Of a stretch of 64,000 nucleotides of DNA, positions 1 to 8,290 are shown piece after piece. The stretch lies in assembly GCF_026168515.1 (NCBI RefSeq), contig NZ_CP093443.1, positions 62,001 to 126,000 of the forward strand. Direction: 5' to 3'. Every line of letters starts with the position of its first letter. The stretch's first letter is position 1. The stretch is from Brevibacterium spongiae. Its GTDB lineage: Bacteria; Actinomycetota; Actinomycetes; Actinomycetales; Brevibacteriaceae. Made by a program: the position numbers and the translations under genes. The notes beneath the pieces were generated by a model, which was not told the DNA's origin, did not search any database, and worked only from the letters and a program-made list of their open reading frames with translations.

Positions 1-813
1 TCCCGCAACGATCTCCGTGTCCAACTGCGCGCCGGTCAGGCCGGCGAGGTGGACCTGAGCTTTCTTCGCCATCTTCGTGAAGGGCTGGTGGTAGAGGACG
101 CGGTCGATCTCGTCGATGCTCGGCCCGCCCTGATCCTGCAGGTCCGTCCACGCACCCGTGAGCGCATCGAGGTACGCAGTGACGGACAGGGCGCCGTCGA
201 CGATCGCGGTCGACGAATCGTTCGGGCGCCAGAAGTCGTCGACATCGGCCGAGTTCAGGCCCGACACCGGTTCGATCTCAAGCAGCTTCGGGTTCGCGGA
301 CACGAGCATCGCCACGGCACCGGCACCCTGAGTCGGCTCACCGGGGGTGTCGAGCTCGTACCGGGCGACGTCGGAGGCGATGACGAGCACACGATGTTCG
401 GGCGCACGCGTGACGATGCCGACGGCCGCCTGCAGGGCAGCGGTCGCCGAATAGCACGCCTCCTTGACCTCGACGATGCGCATCTGCGACGGCAGACCGA
501 GCAGCGAATGCACGGCCATGCCAGCGGCCTTCGACTGGTCCGTGCCCGACTCCGTGGCGAACAGCATCGTCCGAATGCCCTCGGTGCCGCTGCGTTCGAT
601 GATGGGGGCGACTGCCGCGGCGGCCATCGTGACGATGTCCTCGTCGGGTGCCGGGAAGCTGAACTCGTCCTGGCCGAGACCCAGATGGAACTTGGCCGGA
701 TCGGTGCCGTTCGCCTCGGCGAAGTCGTCGAGGGCCACCACATGATGCGTCGTGGACAGTTCGATGTCGTCGATGCCGATCGGAGCAGCGCCCGCAGCAG
801 TGCGTGATGTCAT
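1..813 (-). CDS. mvaS: hydroxymethylglutaryl-CoA synthase (3' end outside window)
   Basis: Condenses acetyl-CoA with acetoacetyl-CoA to HMG-CoA, the first committed step of the mevalonate pathway. 271 codons are visible and the frame is still open at base 1, so the C-terminal third is missing. The thiolase-fold catalytic triad is visible as Glu88 (FATESGTDQSKAAG), Cys120 (KEACYSAT) and His242 (YHQPFTKM). The Staphylococcus aureus enzyme has E79/C111/H233, which is a constant offset of nine. The ATG at 813 overlaps the stop of the HMG-CoA reductase gene by four bases (ATGA), so the two are translationally coupled. It is the last visible gene of the six-gene mevalonate operon. Function is very secure; only the C terminus is unseen. 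Confidence 0.96.
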   Translation of the reverse strand, partial: MTSRTAAGAAPIGIDDIELSTTHHVVALDDFAEANGTDPAKFHLGLGQDEFSFPAPDEDIVTMAAAAVAPIIERSGTEGIRTMLFATESGTDQSKAAGMAVHSLLGLPSQMRIVEVKEACYSATAALQAAVGIVTRAPEHRVLVIASDVARYELDTPGEPTQGAGAVAMLVSANPKLLEIEPVSGLNSADVDDFWRPNDSSTAIVDGALSVTAYLDALTGAWTDLQDQGGPSIDEIDRVLYHQPFTKMAKKAQVHLAGLTGAQLDTEIVAG

Positions 814-1934
814 GCGGCCTCGCCGTCCTCTCCGCGAGCCGTTTCGGTCCCGCGTTCCTTCTCGTTCCCGCGTTCCTTCTCGGCTCTGCGCTCCATCTCC
901 AAGTGGGTCGACATGAGCTCGCCCGGGTTGGTCTGCGCGGCCAGCAGCGACAGTTCGCCGCAGAGCACAGTGGCGGCCATGAGCGCGGCCAGGCGGCGCG
1001 AGTTCGCACCGGGTTCGCGGTCCTCACGACACCCGAGACGCTCCAGCGCCTCGTCGACATGGGGCAGGTCCTTGCCGTTGCCGACGGTGCCGACGATGAG
1101 GTGGGGCAGCGTCGTCGAGAAGTACAGGCCCTCGGGACGGTTCTCCGCATACGTGATGCCCTGCGAGCCCTCGACGATGTTCGCCGCATCCTGACCCGTG
1201 GCCAGGTAGAAGGCGAGCAGCATGTTCGCATAATGCGCGTTCGCCGAGCGCAGAGCACCGGCGATCGTCGAGCCGACGAGGTTCTTGCGGACGACGATCT
1301 CCGTCATCTTCTCCGCAGTCGAGCGCAGGCGGCGCTCGACGACCTCGTGGGGCAGGAGGATCTCGGCGACGACATTGCGTCCGCGCCCGAGGATCCCGTT
1401 GACCGCGGTGGCCTTCTTGTCCGAGCAGTAGTTGCCTGAGACCGACCCGTAGTCGAGTCCCAGCTGCCACGAGAGGATGCGCTCCATGAGCGTGTCCGAG
1501 GCCTGCGTGACCATATTGTGGCCCGAGGCGTCATTGGTGCGGAAGGCGAAGCGGACGAAGAGCAGATTGCCCACGATCTCGGGGTGGATCTCGATGAGCC
1601 GGGCATGGTTGGAACCGGCCGCGACGACGTCTTCGAGTTCGGGCATCCGGTGGCGGATGGCCTGCGCGGCCGCCTCGGCGCCGATCGCGGATTCCGCGAC
1701 GAACAGCACCGACCGGGTCATCCGCTCATCGACGATGACGGTGCGGATGCCGCCGTCGATCTCACGCGAGATCGAGGCACCGCGACCGACGGAGGGCCAC
1801 AGCGGGGTCTCATACGTCGCCAGGGGAACGGCCACCTCGGTGTGGGTGCCTGCCGGAGCCAGCGCATCGCCGCTGACCCGCAGGGGACCGACCCAGGTGG
1901 TCGGAATCCCGGTGATCGTGGTCTGCTGTGTCAC
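810..1934 (-). CDS. mvaA: hydroxymethylglutaryl-CoA reductase, Streptomyces type
   Basis: Reduces HMG-CoA to mevalonate, probably with NADPH. 374 aa. Visible motifs: VGPLRVSG near the N terminus, the catalytic Glu in ATYETPLWPS (E42), DASGHNM (about 135-141), the catalytic Lys in YCSDKKATAVNG (about 169-180), the catalytic Asp in ATGQDAANIV (D249), GTVGNGK (about 282-288) and a His in the GELMSTH tail. There is no membrane anchor, and the sequence closely resembles the soluble Streptomyces CL190 enzyme as I remember it. The start is GTG, preceded by a strong GAGGAGGAA ribosome site and overlapping the isomerase stop (GTGA). The last 25 residues are a charged tail (EKERG repeated) encoded by a short tandem DNA repeat near 851-882, outside the family core. 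Confidence 0.95.
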   Translation of the reverse strand: MTQQTTITGIPTTWVGPLRVSGDALAPAGTHTEVAVPLATYETPLWPSVGRGASISREIDGGIRTVIVDERMTRSVLFVAESAIGAEAAAQAIRHRMPELEDVVAAGSNHARLIEIHPEIVGNLLFVRFAFRTNDASGHNMVTQASDTLMERILSWQLGLDYGSVSGNYCSDKKATAVNGILGRGRNVVAEILLPHEVVERRLRSTAEKMTEIVVRKNLVGSTIAGALRSANAHYANMLLAFYLATGQDAANIVEGSQGITYAENRPEGLYFSTTLPHLIVGTVGNGKDLPHVDEALERLGCREDREPGANSRRLAALMAATVLCGELSLLAAQTNPGELMSTHLEMERRAEKERGNEKERGTETARGEDGEAA

Positions 1935-3148
1935 AGCTGATTCCTCCTCGAATGGACGTCAGATCGGTGCGAGAGCGCGGTGACGTCGATTCCGCGCAGG
2001 CGGGCGAACTCGCCGAGGCGGCCCCGCGTGAGCAGATCCGTGCCCAAGAGATCCGTGGACCGCTGCGCTCCGAGCAGAGCGAACAGAGCCGAGGTCTGAG
2101 TCTGCCAGGTGTGCACGAGTTCGACCAGTCCTTCCGCTCCCTGGTCGAGCACCGTCTGCAGGAAGGTCCCGGCGACGCCGACGGCGCGGGCACCGCAGGC
2201 CAGTGCTTTCACGACATCATAGGGGTTCCGGACCCCGCCGGAGGCGAGCAGAACGCGTGATGGGACGGCCCCGGGCCCGGCGCTGTCGCCCGTGGCGGCG
2301 TTGCTGCGGGCTGCGGTGGTGCTGCCGGTGGTGCTGGCGGCAGCGCTGGTGCTGCCGGTGGCACCCGTCCATTCGGGTGGGGCGTCGAGCAGGCAGGCCA
2401 GCGCCGATTGGCCGAAGCCGGTGAGCATGGAGAAGTCGGCGGCGCCCGAGCGGTCGTTTTCGATGCGCAGGAAGTCCGTTCCCCCGGCACCGGAGACATC
2501 GGCGAAGCGGACGCCGATCTCGGCGAGCTGGGTCAGGGTGCGGCGGCTGAGCCCGAATCCGACCTCTTTGACGACGACGGGCACGGGGCAGGCGTCGACG
2601 ATGTCTTCGAGCCCGCTCATCCAGGTGGAGAAGTCGCGGGTGCCTTCGGGCATCGCGGTCTCCTGGACGGGGTTGATGTGCAGCTGCAGGGCGTCTGCGC
2701 GCAGCAGTTCGACGGCGCGGCGGGCGTCATCGGCGCTGCGCCCGGCACCGAGGTTGCCCATGACGAAGCCGTCCGGGTTCTCCTCACGGATGACGGTGAA
2801 GCCCTTCGCGGCCTCCGCATCGTCGAGCGCCACGCTCATCGAGCCGCAGGCCATGGGCAGTCCGGTCTCGGCCGCGGCGATCGCGAGATCCCGGTTGATC
2901 TTCGCCGTGGTCTCGGTGCCGCCGGTCATGCCGTTGACGTAGAAGGGGGTCGGCCATGTCCAGTCGCCGAGGTTCACGGAGAGGTCGACGCGATCGGGAC
3001 TGGTGCCCGAGAGCGCATGGTGGACGAACTCGAGGTCGTCGAAGTCGGTCCGTCGCGGCCCCTCGGTCTGCTGGGCCGAGGCGAGGCGGACGTGGTCGTC
3101 CTTGCGGGAGGCGCGCGAGGCCTTGGCCTCCGGGGTCTCAGAACTCAT
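1931..3148 (-). CDS. fni: type 2 isopentenyl-diphosphate delta-isomerase
   Basis: FMN-dependent interconversion of IPP and DMAPP. 405 aa from the ATG at 3148. The frame stays open further upstream but that part lies inside the kinase gene. Family signatures: RKDDHVRLA near the N terminus, NGMTGGT, MACGSMSVAL, LHINPVQE (substrate/flavin site), VVKEVGFGLSR and VSGAGGTDF. Residues about 258-296 are a Gly/Ser/Ala/Thr-rich low-complexity stretch inserted between the WTGA segment and the ASGGVRNPYDV phosphate-binding segment. The usual family length is about 350, so this insertion accounts for the excess. The start overlaps the phosphomevalonate kinase stop by 11 bases. Assignment is firm. Confidence 0.94.
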   Translation of the reverse strand: MSSETPEAKASRASRKDDHVRLASAQQTEGPRRTDFDDLEFVHHALSGTSPDRVDLSVNLGDWTWPTPFYVNGMTGGTETTAKINRDLAIAAAETGLPMACGSMSVALDDAEAAKGFTVIREENPDGFVMGNLGAGRSADDARRAVELLRADALQLHINPVQETAMPEGTRDFSTWMSGLEDIVDACPVPVVVKEVGFGLSRRTLTQLAEIGVRFADVSGAGGTDFLRIENDRSGAADFSMLTGFGQSALACLLDAPPEWTGATGSTSAAASTTGSTTAARSNAATGDSAGPGAVPSRVLLASGGVRNPYDVVKALACGARAVGVAGTFLQTVLDQGAEGLVELVHTWQTQTSALFALLGAQRSTDLLGTDLLTRGRLGEFARLRGIDVTALSHRSDVHSRRNQL

Positions 3149-4370
3149 CGATCTCGCCTTCCTCTCGGTGGGCACCGAGGTCCAGTGGTCGGATGCCGGC
3201 AGCTTCCCAGCCGGCGAGGATGGCCTCGACATCGGCGTGGGTGCCAGGTGGGGTCGTGGCTGTTGTGGCTGTGCCGGTGGTGGCCGCGTCGGGTGCGGTC
3301 CTGGCTGCGCCGGTCGCGGCCGCGTCGGCTGCGGTCGCGGCTGTGCCGCTCGTGCGCACCAGGGCGATGCCGCAGTCTCCTCCGCCGGCGCCCGAGGGCT
3401 TCGCGGCCGCACCGTGCGCGCCTGCGATCTCGCACAGATCGCGCAGGGTCTCGGTCTCGATGAGGCTGCCCGAGGTCTCGTCGAGGCGCTGCAGCAGTGC
3501 CCGCACGGCCCGGATGGTGTCGAGGGCGGCCTCGGCATCATCGTGGTCGAAGGCGGTGACGAGGTCGTCGACGAGGACATGGGATTCGGCGGCGAAGGAC
3601 GCCAGAGGGCGCGGCTTCGGTGCCTCGGGGGCCGGTGCAGCAGTGTCCGCGGCCCCGGGTGTGTGCACCCGTTGGACGAGGTGCTCGGTCGAGGCCGGCG
3701 AACCCGTCCACCCGACGAGGAGGTTCAAAGAAGCCGGAGGGGTGACCCGCCGGGCCGAGGATCCCGCCCATTCGGGGCAATGCAGCGCCGAGACGACGCC
3801 ATGCGCCTCACGGTGGGCGCGCAGCGCCGCACGGTCGGGGGAGGAGTAGCGGATCCATCCGCCGAAGGTGCTCGCCGCCAGATCCCCACCCGAGGCGTTC
3901 GGGGAGATCATGATCGTGGCCAGCAGCGCGAGTTTGAAGCGTTCGGTGAGGCTCAGGTGCAGTTCGTAGAACTCATCGAGGGCCGCGATCGTCGCCACGG
4001 TCACCGCGGCCGAGGAACCGAGACCGAACTTCCGACCGTCCGCGTCATCGAGTTCGCTGGAGATGTCGAGATCGAAATAACGTGGGGCCGCACCCCTGGC
4101 GGCCCGCAGCTCCTCAACGGTCGAGATCGCCGAGAGCACATAGTCGGCGGGACGGTGCTCGAGGACGATGGTCTCGCCGTTCTCCTCCCGATGCCACACC
4201 AAGGGGGCCTGGCCGTATTCGGAGGAATGGATGTGACCGGAGTCCTCACTCTCGGTCAGGCGCACGGTGATGCAGCGGTCGACGGCGATGAGCACCGCCG
4301 GCTGACCGGGGGTCACAACGGCGTACTCTCCGGCGATGTAGAGCTTTCCGGGCGCCCGGGTGATGATCAT
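3138..4370 (-). CDS. phosphomevalonate kinase
   Basis: GHMP-family kinase converting 5-phosphomevalonate to 5-diphosphomevalonate. 410 aa. It has N-terminal RAPGKLYIAGEYAVV, the ATP-binding GLGSSAAVTVA loop (about 119-129), SPNASGGDLAAST and the C-terminal PSGAGGGDCGIAL loop. Its place between decarboxylase and isomerase genes matches phosphomevalonate kinase in the Streptomyces CL190 cluster and separates it from mevalonate kinase. Residues about 337-380 form an Ala/Thr-rich low-complexity insertion directly after the GGGDCGIALVRTS strand and before the last helix. The ATG at 4370 overlaps the upstream stop (ATGA). No separate promoter is visible, so it is expressed with the operon. Confidence 0.93.
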   Translation of the reverse strand: MIITRAPGKLYIAGEYAVVTPGQPAVLIAVDRCITVRLTESEDSGHIHSSEYGQAPLVWHREENGETIVLEHRPADYVLSAISTVEELRAARGAAPRYFDLDISSELDDADGRKFGLGSSAAVTVATIAALDEFYELHLSLTERFKLALLATIMISPNASGGDLAASTFGGWIRYSSPDRAALRAHREAHGVVSALHCPEWAGSSARRVTPPASLNLLVGWTGSPASTEHLVQRVHTPGAADTAAPAPEAPKPRPLASFAAESHVLVDDLVTAFDHDDAEAALDTIRAVRALLQRLDETSGSLIETETLRDLCEIAGAHGAAAKPSGAGGGDCGIALVRTSGTAATAADAAATGAARTAPDAATTGTATTATTPPGTHADVEAILAGWEAAGIRPLDLGAHREEGEIDEF

Positions 4371-5392
4371 GCGCGGTTGCCTTCACCTGCGTGCGTGGTC
4401 TCGGCCGGGTCGTCACCGACCGCAGGGACCGCCTCGGCGGCGTCGAGCAGATGGGCACCGGGACCGGGACCGACGATGCGGACATCGCCGAATGCCGTGA
4501 GCTGTCCGGCCAGCGCCTCGGCGTCGTGGGGACGGACGATGACGGCGACGTTCGGTCCGGCATCGGCGGTCGAATAGGCTTCGATCCCAGACTCACGGGC
4601 TTCGGCGACGGCGTCGAAGATCGCATGGCTGGTCGGGTTGAGGAAGCGGATCGGGGGCACGGTGGACTGGATGAGTCCGTGCATGCGCAGAGCATGGGAT
4701 TCGGTGATCTCGCCGATGCGGGTGAAGTCCCCGGCCGCGCAGGCCGCGAGCATCTGCTGAAGATAGTCCTCGGTCGAGGACACCCACCCGGGGTAGAACG
4801 GAGAGGTCGACGCGGTCAGGCGCATCGCCTCCCGCGAGGACACTGCCTTTCTGGCCCGATTGACGGTGACGATGATCATCCTCATGTCCGGGGCGTCGAC
4901 AGATTCGGCGAAGGAGGATGCGTCGTCACCGGCGTGCCAGACCGCTACTCCGTCGGGGATGGATCGGCAGGCCGAGCCCGAACCGCGGCGGGCCAGGCGG
5001 CTGAGGTCGCGGGGCTCGAGGTCGAGGTCGAAGGCTGCGGCGGCAGCGGTCGCCAGGGCTGCGAATCCCGACGCCGAGGAGGCCAGTCCGGCTCCCGTGG
5101 GCACGGAGTTGCGGGAGCGGACGAGGACCCGATCCTCGCGTCCGGCGAGTGCGCGGACATGGTCGAGGAAGGTCGAGATGCGTTCGGTCTGGCCGGCATC
5201 GGCCAGCGCCCCGTCGAGTTCGAGGACATCGGCTCCGGCACCCGGGGCGGGGACGACGGTGGTCGTGGTCTCGAAGTGATCGAGGGTCAGCGACAGGCTG
5301 CCCGCGGCCGGCAGGATGAGCTCCTCATCGGCCTTGCCCCAGTATTTGACCAGGGCGATGTTCGGGTAGGCCCGCGCCGTCGTCGTTCTCAT
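4367..5392 (-). CDS. mvaD: diphosphomevalonate decarboxylase
   Basis: ATP-dependent decarboxylation of 5-diphosphomevalonate to IPP. 341 aa, normal family length. N-terminal AYPNIALVKYWGK is diagnostic. The GHMP loop reads SVPTGAGLASSASGFAAL (about 95-112), followed by the RRGSGSACRS segment. The catalytic Asp is in STADAGPNVAVIV, and a second phosphate-binding stretch is VGPGPGAHLL. The C-terminal 25 residues are non-conserved. ATGA overlaps link it to mevalonate kinase upstream and phosphomevalonate kinase downstream. Confidence 0.95.
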   Translation of the reverse strand: MRTTTARAYPNIALVKYWGKADEELILPAAGSLSLTLDHFETTTTVVPAPGAGADVLELDGALADAGQTERISTFLDHVRALAGREDRVLVRSRNSVPTGAGLASSASGFAALATAAAAAFDLDLEPRDLSRLARRGSGSACRSIPDGVAVWHAGDDASSFAESVDAPDMRMIIVTVNRARKAVSSREAMRLTASTSPFYPGWVSSTEDYLQQMLAACAAGDFTRIGEITESHALRMHGLIQSTVPPIRFLNPTSHAIFDAVAEARESGIEAYSTADAGPNVAVIVRPHDAEALAGQLTAFGDVRIVGPGPGAHLLDAAEAVPAVGDDPAETTHAGEGNRA

Positions 5393-6360
5393 GTCGCTCT
5401 GACCTCCGTCGTCCAGGTGCGGGGCGCTCCCGCCGTGCGCAGCGCATCCGCGAGCTCCTCGGCCTCGTCGTCCCCGTCGGCCAGGGCCAGAACACAGCCG
5501 CCGAGGCCCCCGCCCGTGAGCTTGGCTCCGCGGGCTCCGGCCGCGGTGGCGGCGCTGACGAGCGAGTCCAGGGTCGAGGTCGAGACTCCGATGCCGCTGA
5601 GCAGCTCATGGGCCTCGAGCATGCGCCGTCCGATCGTGGCCCGGTCACCGGAGCGGATATCGTCGACGGCGGCGTCGGTGATCGCGGCCAGGCGGTCGAT
5701 CATCCCGCCGATGCGCGAGGGATCGGCATCCCGGCGGGCACGCACGCCTCCGACCGCCTCGGCGGTGGAGCCGTGATGCCCGGAGTCAGCGAGGACGAAG
5801 ACGAGTCGCTGACCGACGTCGATGGTCTCCGCACACCCGGTCTGGAAGCGGATCGGGGCGGGCTTCGCCACGGCCCAGGCGTCGATGCCGCTGGGACGGC
5901 CGTGAGCGACGGTCTCGGCTGCCTGCACAATCTCGTGGAGAGTCTCCTCGTCGAAGACTGTGGAGTGGAGGTTCGCCACGGCACGGGCCACGGACGTGGC
6001 CACGGCGGCACTCGACCCCAAGCCGCGGCTGTGGGGGATCGCCGAACGGATGAGCAGCTCCACCTCGGCGTCGGGATCGCCTACGGCATCGAGCGCGGCC
6101 CTGAGGCCGGCGACGACGGGACCCATCGGCTCCGGAGCGGTCTGCGCGTTTCCGGAGAACAGCTGACTCTCGATCCGGGTCTCCTGCTCCGGGGACCGGC
6201 GGATATCCGTCTGGACGCCGAGGCCGTGCAACGGCACGGCGACGGCGGGCGAGCCGTAGACGACCGCGTGTTCGCCGAACAGGATCGCTTTGGCGTGGGC
6301 GAAGCCCTGGGAGGTGCCCGCAGCGGCCGGAGGCGGTTCGGTCTGAGAGGAATTGTGCAT
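5389..6360 (-). CDS. mvk: mevalonate kinase
   Basis: Phosphorylates mevalonate at C5 and is the first gene of the mevalonate operon. 323 aa from the ATG at 6360. An in-frame ATG at 6420 would add 20 residues. Neither start has a convincing ribosome site. A TATGAT -10-like element at 6397-6402 would place the transcript start between them, so the shorter form is preferred. GHMP motifs: HAKAILFGEHAVVYG near the N terminus, SRGLGSSAAVATSVARA in the middle and LTGGGLGGCVLAL near the C terminus. The first 18 residues are a variable Pro/Ala-rich leader. The function is secure, the start is not. Confidence 0.92.
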   Translation of the reverse strand: MHNSSQTEPPPAAAGTSQGFAHAKAILFGEHAVVYGSPAVAVPLHGLGVQTDIRRSPEQETRIESQLFSGNAQTAPEPMGPVVAGLRAALDAVGDPDAEVELLIRSAIPHSRGLGSSAAVATSVARAVANLHSTVFDEETLHEIVQAAETVAHGRPSGIDAWAVAKPAPIRFQTGCAETIDVGQRLVFVLADSGHHGSTAEAVGGVRARRDADPSRIGGMIDRLAAITDAAVDDIRSGDRATIGRRMLEAHELLSGIGVSTSTLDSLVSAATAAGARGAKLTGGGLGGCVLALADGDDEAEELADALRTAGAPRTWTTEVRAT

Positions 6361-6396
6361 GCAGAAGGGTTTCGGAGTCTGTGGATTGATTTCACC

Positions 6397-6402
6397 ATCA
6401 TA
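6397..6402 (-). promoter_or_regulatory. possible -10 element of the mevalonate operon
   Basis: On the minus strand the bases read TATGAT, 37 bases before the preferred mevalonate kinase start. A weak TTCGGG lies about 18 bases further upstream. There is no other candidate between this operon and the sigma-factor gene behind it. Assigned by eye only. Confidence 0.3.
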
Positions 6403-6444
6403 TGCCGTACCCCGGCTCATCCCGAAGACGAGGTGACCACGGTC

Positions 6445-7737
6445 TCAGGTGAGCCCGGTCAGGTAGTCGCGTTCGGCCGGGTCCGTGGTGAGTTCGAGGG
6501 CGCGCTGACGAGCGGAGGCCGCCTCCGCATCGCGGCCGAGCCGGTCGAGCAGGTGGGTCCGCAGCACCCAGGCGGGTTGGAAGGCGCTGAGACGTGCTTG
6601 GCTCCGGCTCAGTTCATCGAGTGCTGCCAGTCCCGCCGCGGGGCCGTCGACCTCGGCGAGGATGGCCGCCCGGGAGACCGACCCGCCGAGGCTCGGGGCT
6701 ACCTGCGCGAGGTCGTCGTGGAGGCGCAGCAGCATCGGCCAATCCGTGGATCCGGTGCGGATTCCGGCCATATGGAGGAGTTGGATGGCCGCCTCAAGCC
6801 CGAATCGGCCGACGTGCCCACAGCGGTGGACCTCGACGAGGTGGCGCTCGCCCACCTCGGTGAGTGTTCCGTCCCAGCGGTCCGGGTCTTGGTCGGTCAG
6901 GGGGACGAATCGTCCGTCGCCGCTGCGACGAGCGGGGAAGCGGGCGGCCGAGAGGTGGATGAGGGCGGCCAGTCCGTGTGCTTCGCCGTCACCGGGACAC
7001 AGCTCGGCCAACAGGCGGGACAGGTAGACGGCCTCGCCGATCATGCCCTCGCGCGGTTCGGTGGCCGCGTGTGTCCATTCGATCGCGAAGGCACCGTAGA
7101 TGGCCTCCTGCACATCCGGCAGGCGTGCCTCGAGGTCGAGGCGATCGGGTTCGCCGAAGCCGATGCCGAGCGCTGCGACCCGTTTCTTCGCCCTGGTCAG
7201 ACGGGCAGAGACCGTGGCGGCGGGCAGGGCCATCGCCGCGGCGATCTGCTTCGCGCTCAACCCCATCACGGCCGAGAGCATGAGGAGCGGACGTGCTGCC
7301 GCGTCGATGTCGGGATGCGCGCAGGCGGCGAGGAGTTCGAGGCGCTGATCGGGCAGGGCATCGAGGTCGAGATCAGCAGGATCGGAGCTCGTGGGATCGA
7401 TCTGTGTGGGATCAGTGCGCGCGGGATCGATGCTCGAACGATGGGCGCCGAGGCGGCCCGCCGACTGGTCGAGAACCTCGTCATCGAGGGCGGCGGCTGT
7501 CCGGGTCGCCGCGGACTTCCAGACGTCTCTGCGGGCGTTGAGCGCCACCCGGTAGAGCCAGCCCTCGGGATTGCCGGGTGGGCCCTGGGCCCGCCACGCG
7601 GTGACGGCGCGTTCGAGCGCGGTGGCCAGGGCATCCTCGGCGCCGGCGATGTCACCGTCGGCCGACGCGATGAGCGCGATGATCCTGCCCCAGCCGTCCT
7701 GGGACAGGATCATCGCCCGATCGGCGGAGTCGGTCAT
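6445..7737 (-). CDS. ECF42-type RNA polymerase sigma factor with long C-terminal extension
   Basis: Extracytoplasmic-function sigma factor. About 430 aa, more than twice the size of a minimal ECF. Region 2 lies in the first ~90 residues (DIAGAEDALATALERAV, GNPEGWLYRVALNARRD). Region 4 is near 180-215 (LLMLSAVMGLSAKQIAAAMALPAATVSARLTRAKKRV). The remaining ~210 residues are helical and TPR-like, including a YLSRLLAELCPGDGEAHGLAAL segment. That layout and the DGPF/YCII gene immediately upstream are the hallmarks of group ECF42, in which the extension takes the place of an anti-sigma factor. The ATG at 7737 is used here. A TTG at 7749 directly abuts the preceding stop and could be the coupled start. 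Regulon unknown. Confidence 0.88.
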   Translation of the reverse strand: MTDSADRAMILSQDGWGRIIALIASADGDIAGAEDALATALERAVTAWRAQGPPGNPEGWLYRVALNARRDVWKSAATRTAAALDDEVLDQSAGRLGAHRSSIDPARTDPTQIDPTSSDPADLDLDALPDQRLELLAACAHPDIDAAARPLLMLSAVMGLSAKQIAAAMALPAATVSARLTRAKKRVAALGIGFGEPDRLDLEARLPDVQEAIYGAFAIEWTHAATEPREGMIGEAVYLSRLLAELCPGDGEAHGLAALIHLSAARFPARRSGDGRFVPLTDQDPDRWDGTLTEVGERHLVEVHRCGHVGRFGLEAAIQLLHMAGIRTGSTDWPMLLRLHDDLAQVAPSLGGSVSRAAILAEVDGPAAGLAALDELSRSQARLSAFQPAWVLRTHLLDRLGRDAEAASARQRALELTTDPAERDYLTGLT

Positions 7738-7749
7738 CGCGGCCGGCAA

Positions 7750-8163
7750 TCAGGAGGTGCGGTCCGGTCGGGACGGGCAGTCACCCGGGCGGGTCCAGGC
7801 GCCGTCGACGAAGGACGTCGCGGCGGGGCGGACCTCGATGGTCCCGTAGCTCGTGCCGGGGAATTTCTCGGCCCAAGCCAGGGCCGCCTCGATGGTGGGA
7901 ACGTCGATGACGACGACCCCGGCCAGGGCCTCCTTCGCCGCGGCGAAGGGCCCATCCTCGATGACGACTTCTCCGGTCCTCCGAGTCACGGTCTTCGTCT
8001 CAGAGTGGGGTGCGAGCATCTCCCAGGCGACGAAGACTCCGGCCGAGGTCAGCGCCTGGCCGAAGTCGTCCATGAGGCGCATCATCTCCTGGAAGTCCTC
8101 TTCGGTGGGTGCGGGGCCGTCGGCTCCGGGCTCGGGTGCGTGGAAGATCAGTGAATAGCGCAT
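7750..8163 (-). CDS. YCII-related (DGPF) domain protein
   Basis: 137 aa, small dimeric alpha-beta barrel fold. It shows the family pattern MRYSLIFHAPEP at the N terminus, an EEDFQEMMRLMDDFGQAL helix, the name-giving DGPF (EDGPFAAAKEALAGVVVID) near residues 75-93 and a closing GTIEVRP strand. These proteins almost always accompany ECF42 sigma factors, and here the stop codon abuts the sigma gene. The role is unknown; a sensing or enzymatic job linked to the sigma factor is inferred from co-occurrence. ATG at 8163. Confidence 0.88.
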   Translation of the reverse strand: MRYSLIFHAPEPGADGPAPTEEDFQEMMRLMDDFGQALTSAGVFVAWEMLAPHSETKTVTRRTGEVVIEDGPFAAAKEALAGVVVIDVPTIEAALAWAEKFPGTSYGTIEVRPAATSFVDGAWTRPGDCPSRPDRTS

Positions 8164-8290
8164 GGTTCACTCCGTTCCGTGTGCGGCGGCCGGATTTCGG
8201 TCGTTCACAGAGAAGACGATCGAATCGACGCCGATTCGACAGCTGTCCTCAGAATATCGCTGAAACTGTCATTCCATGCCGAGGAAGCCT

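Noticed and set aside
3149..3580. 144-residue N-terminal extension of the IPP isomerase reading frame
   Set aside because: It is the shadow of the phosphomevalonate kinase gene in another frame, with a Pro/Arg-rich composition; the enzyme starts at 3148 where family sequence begins.
5608..8154. 848-residue plus-strand frame
   Set aside because: Antisense to mevalonate kinase, the sigma factor and the DGPF gene; the result of strong GC bias at third codon positions.
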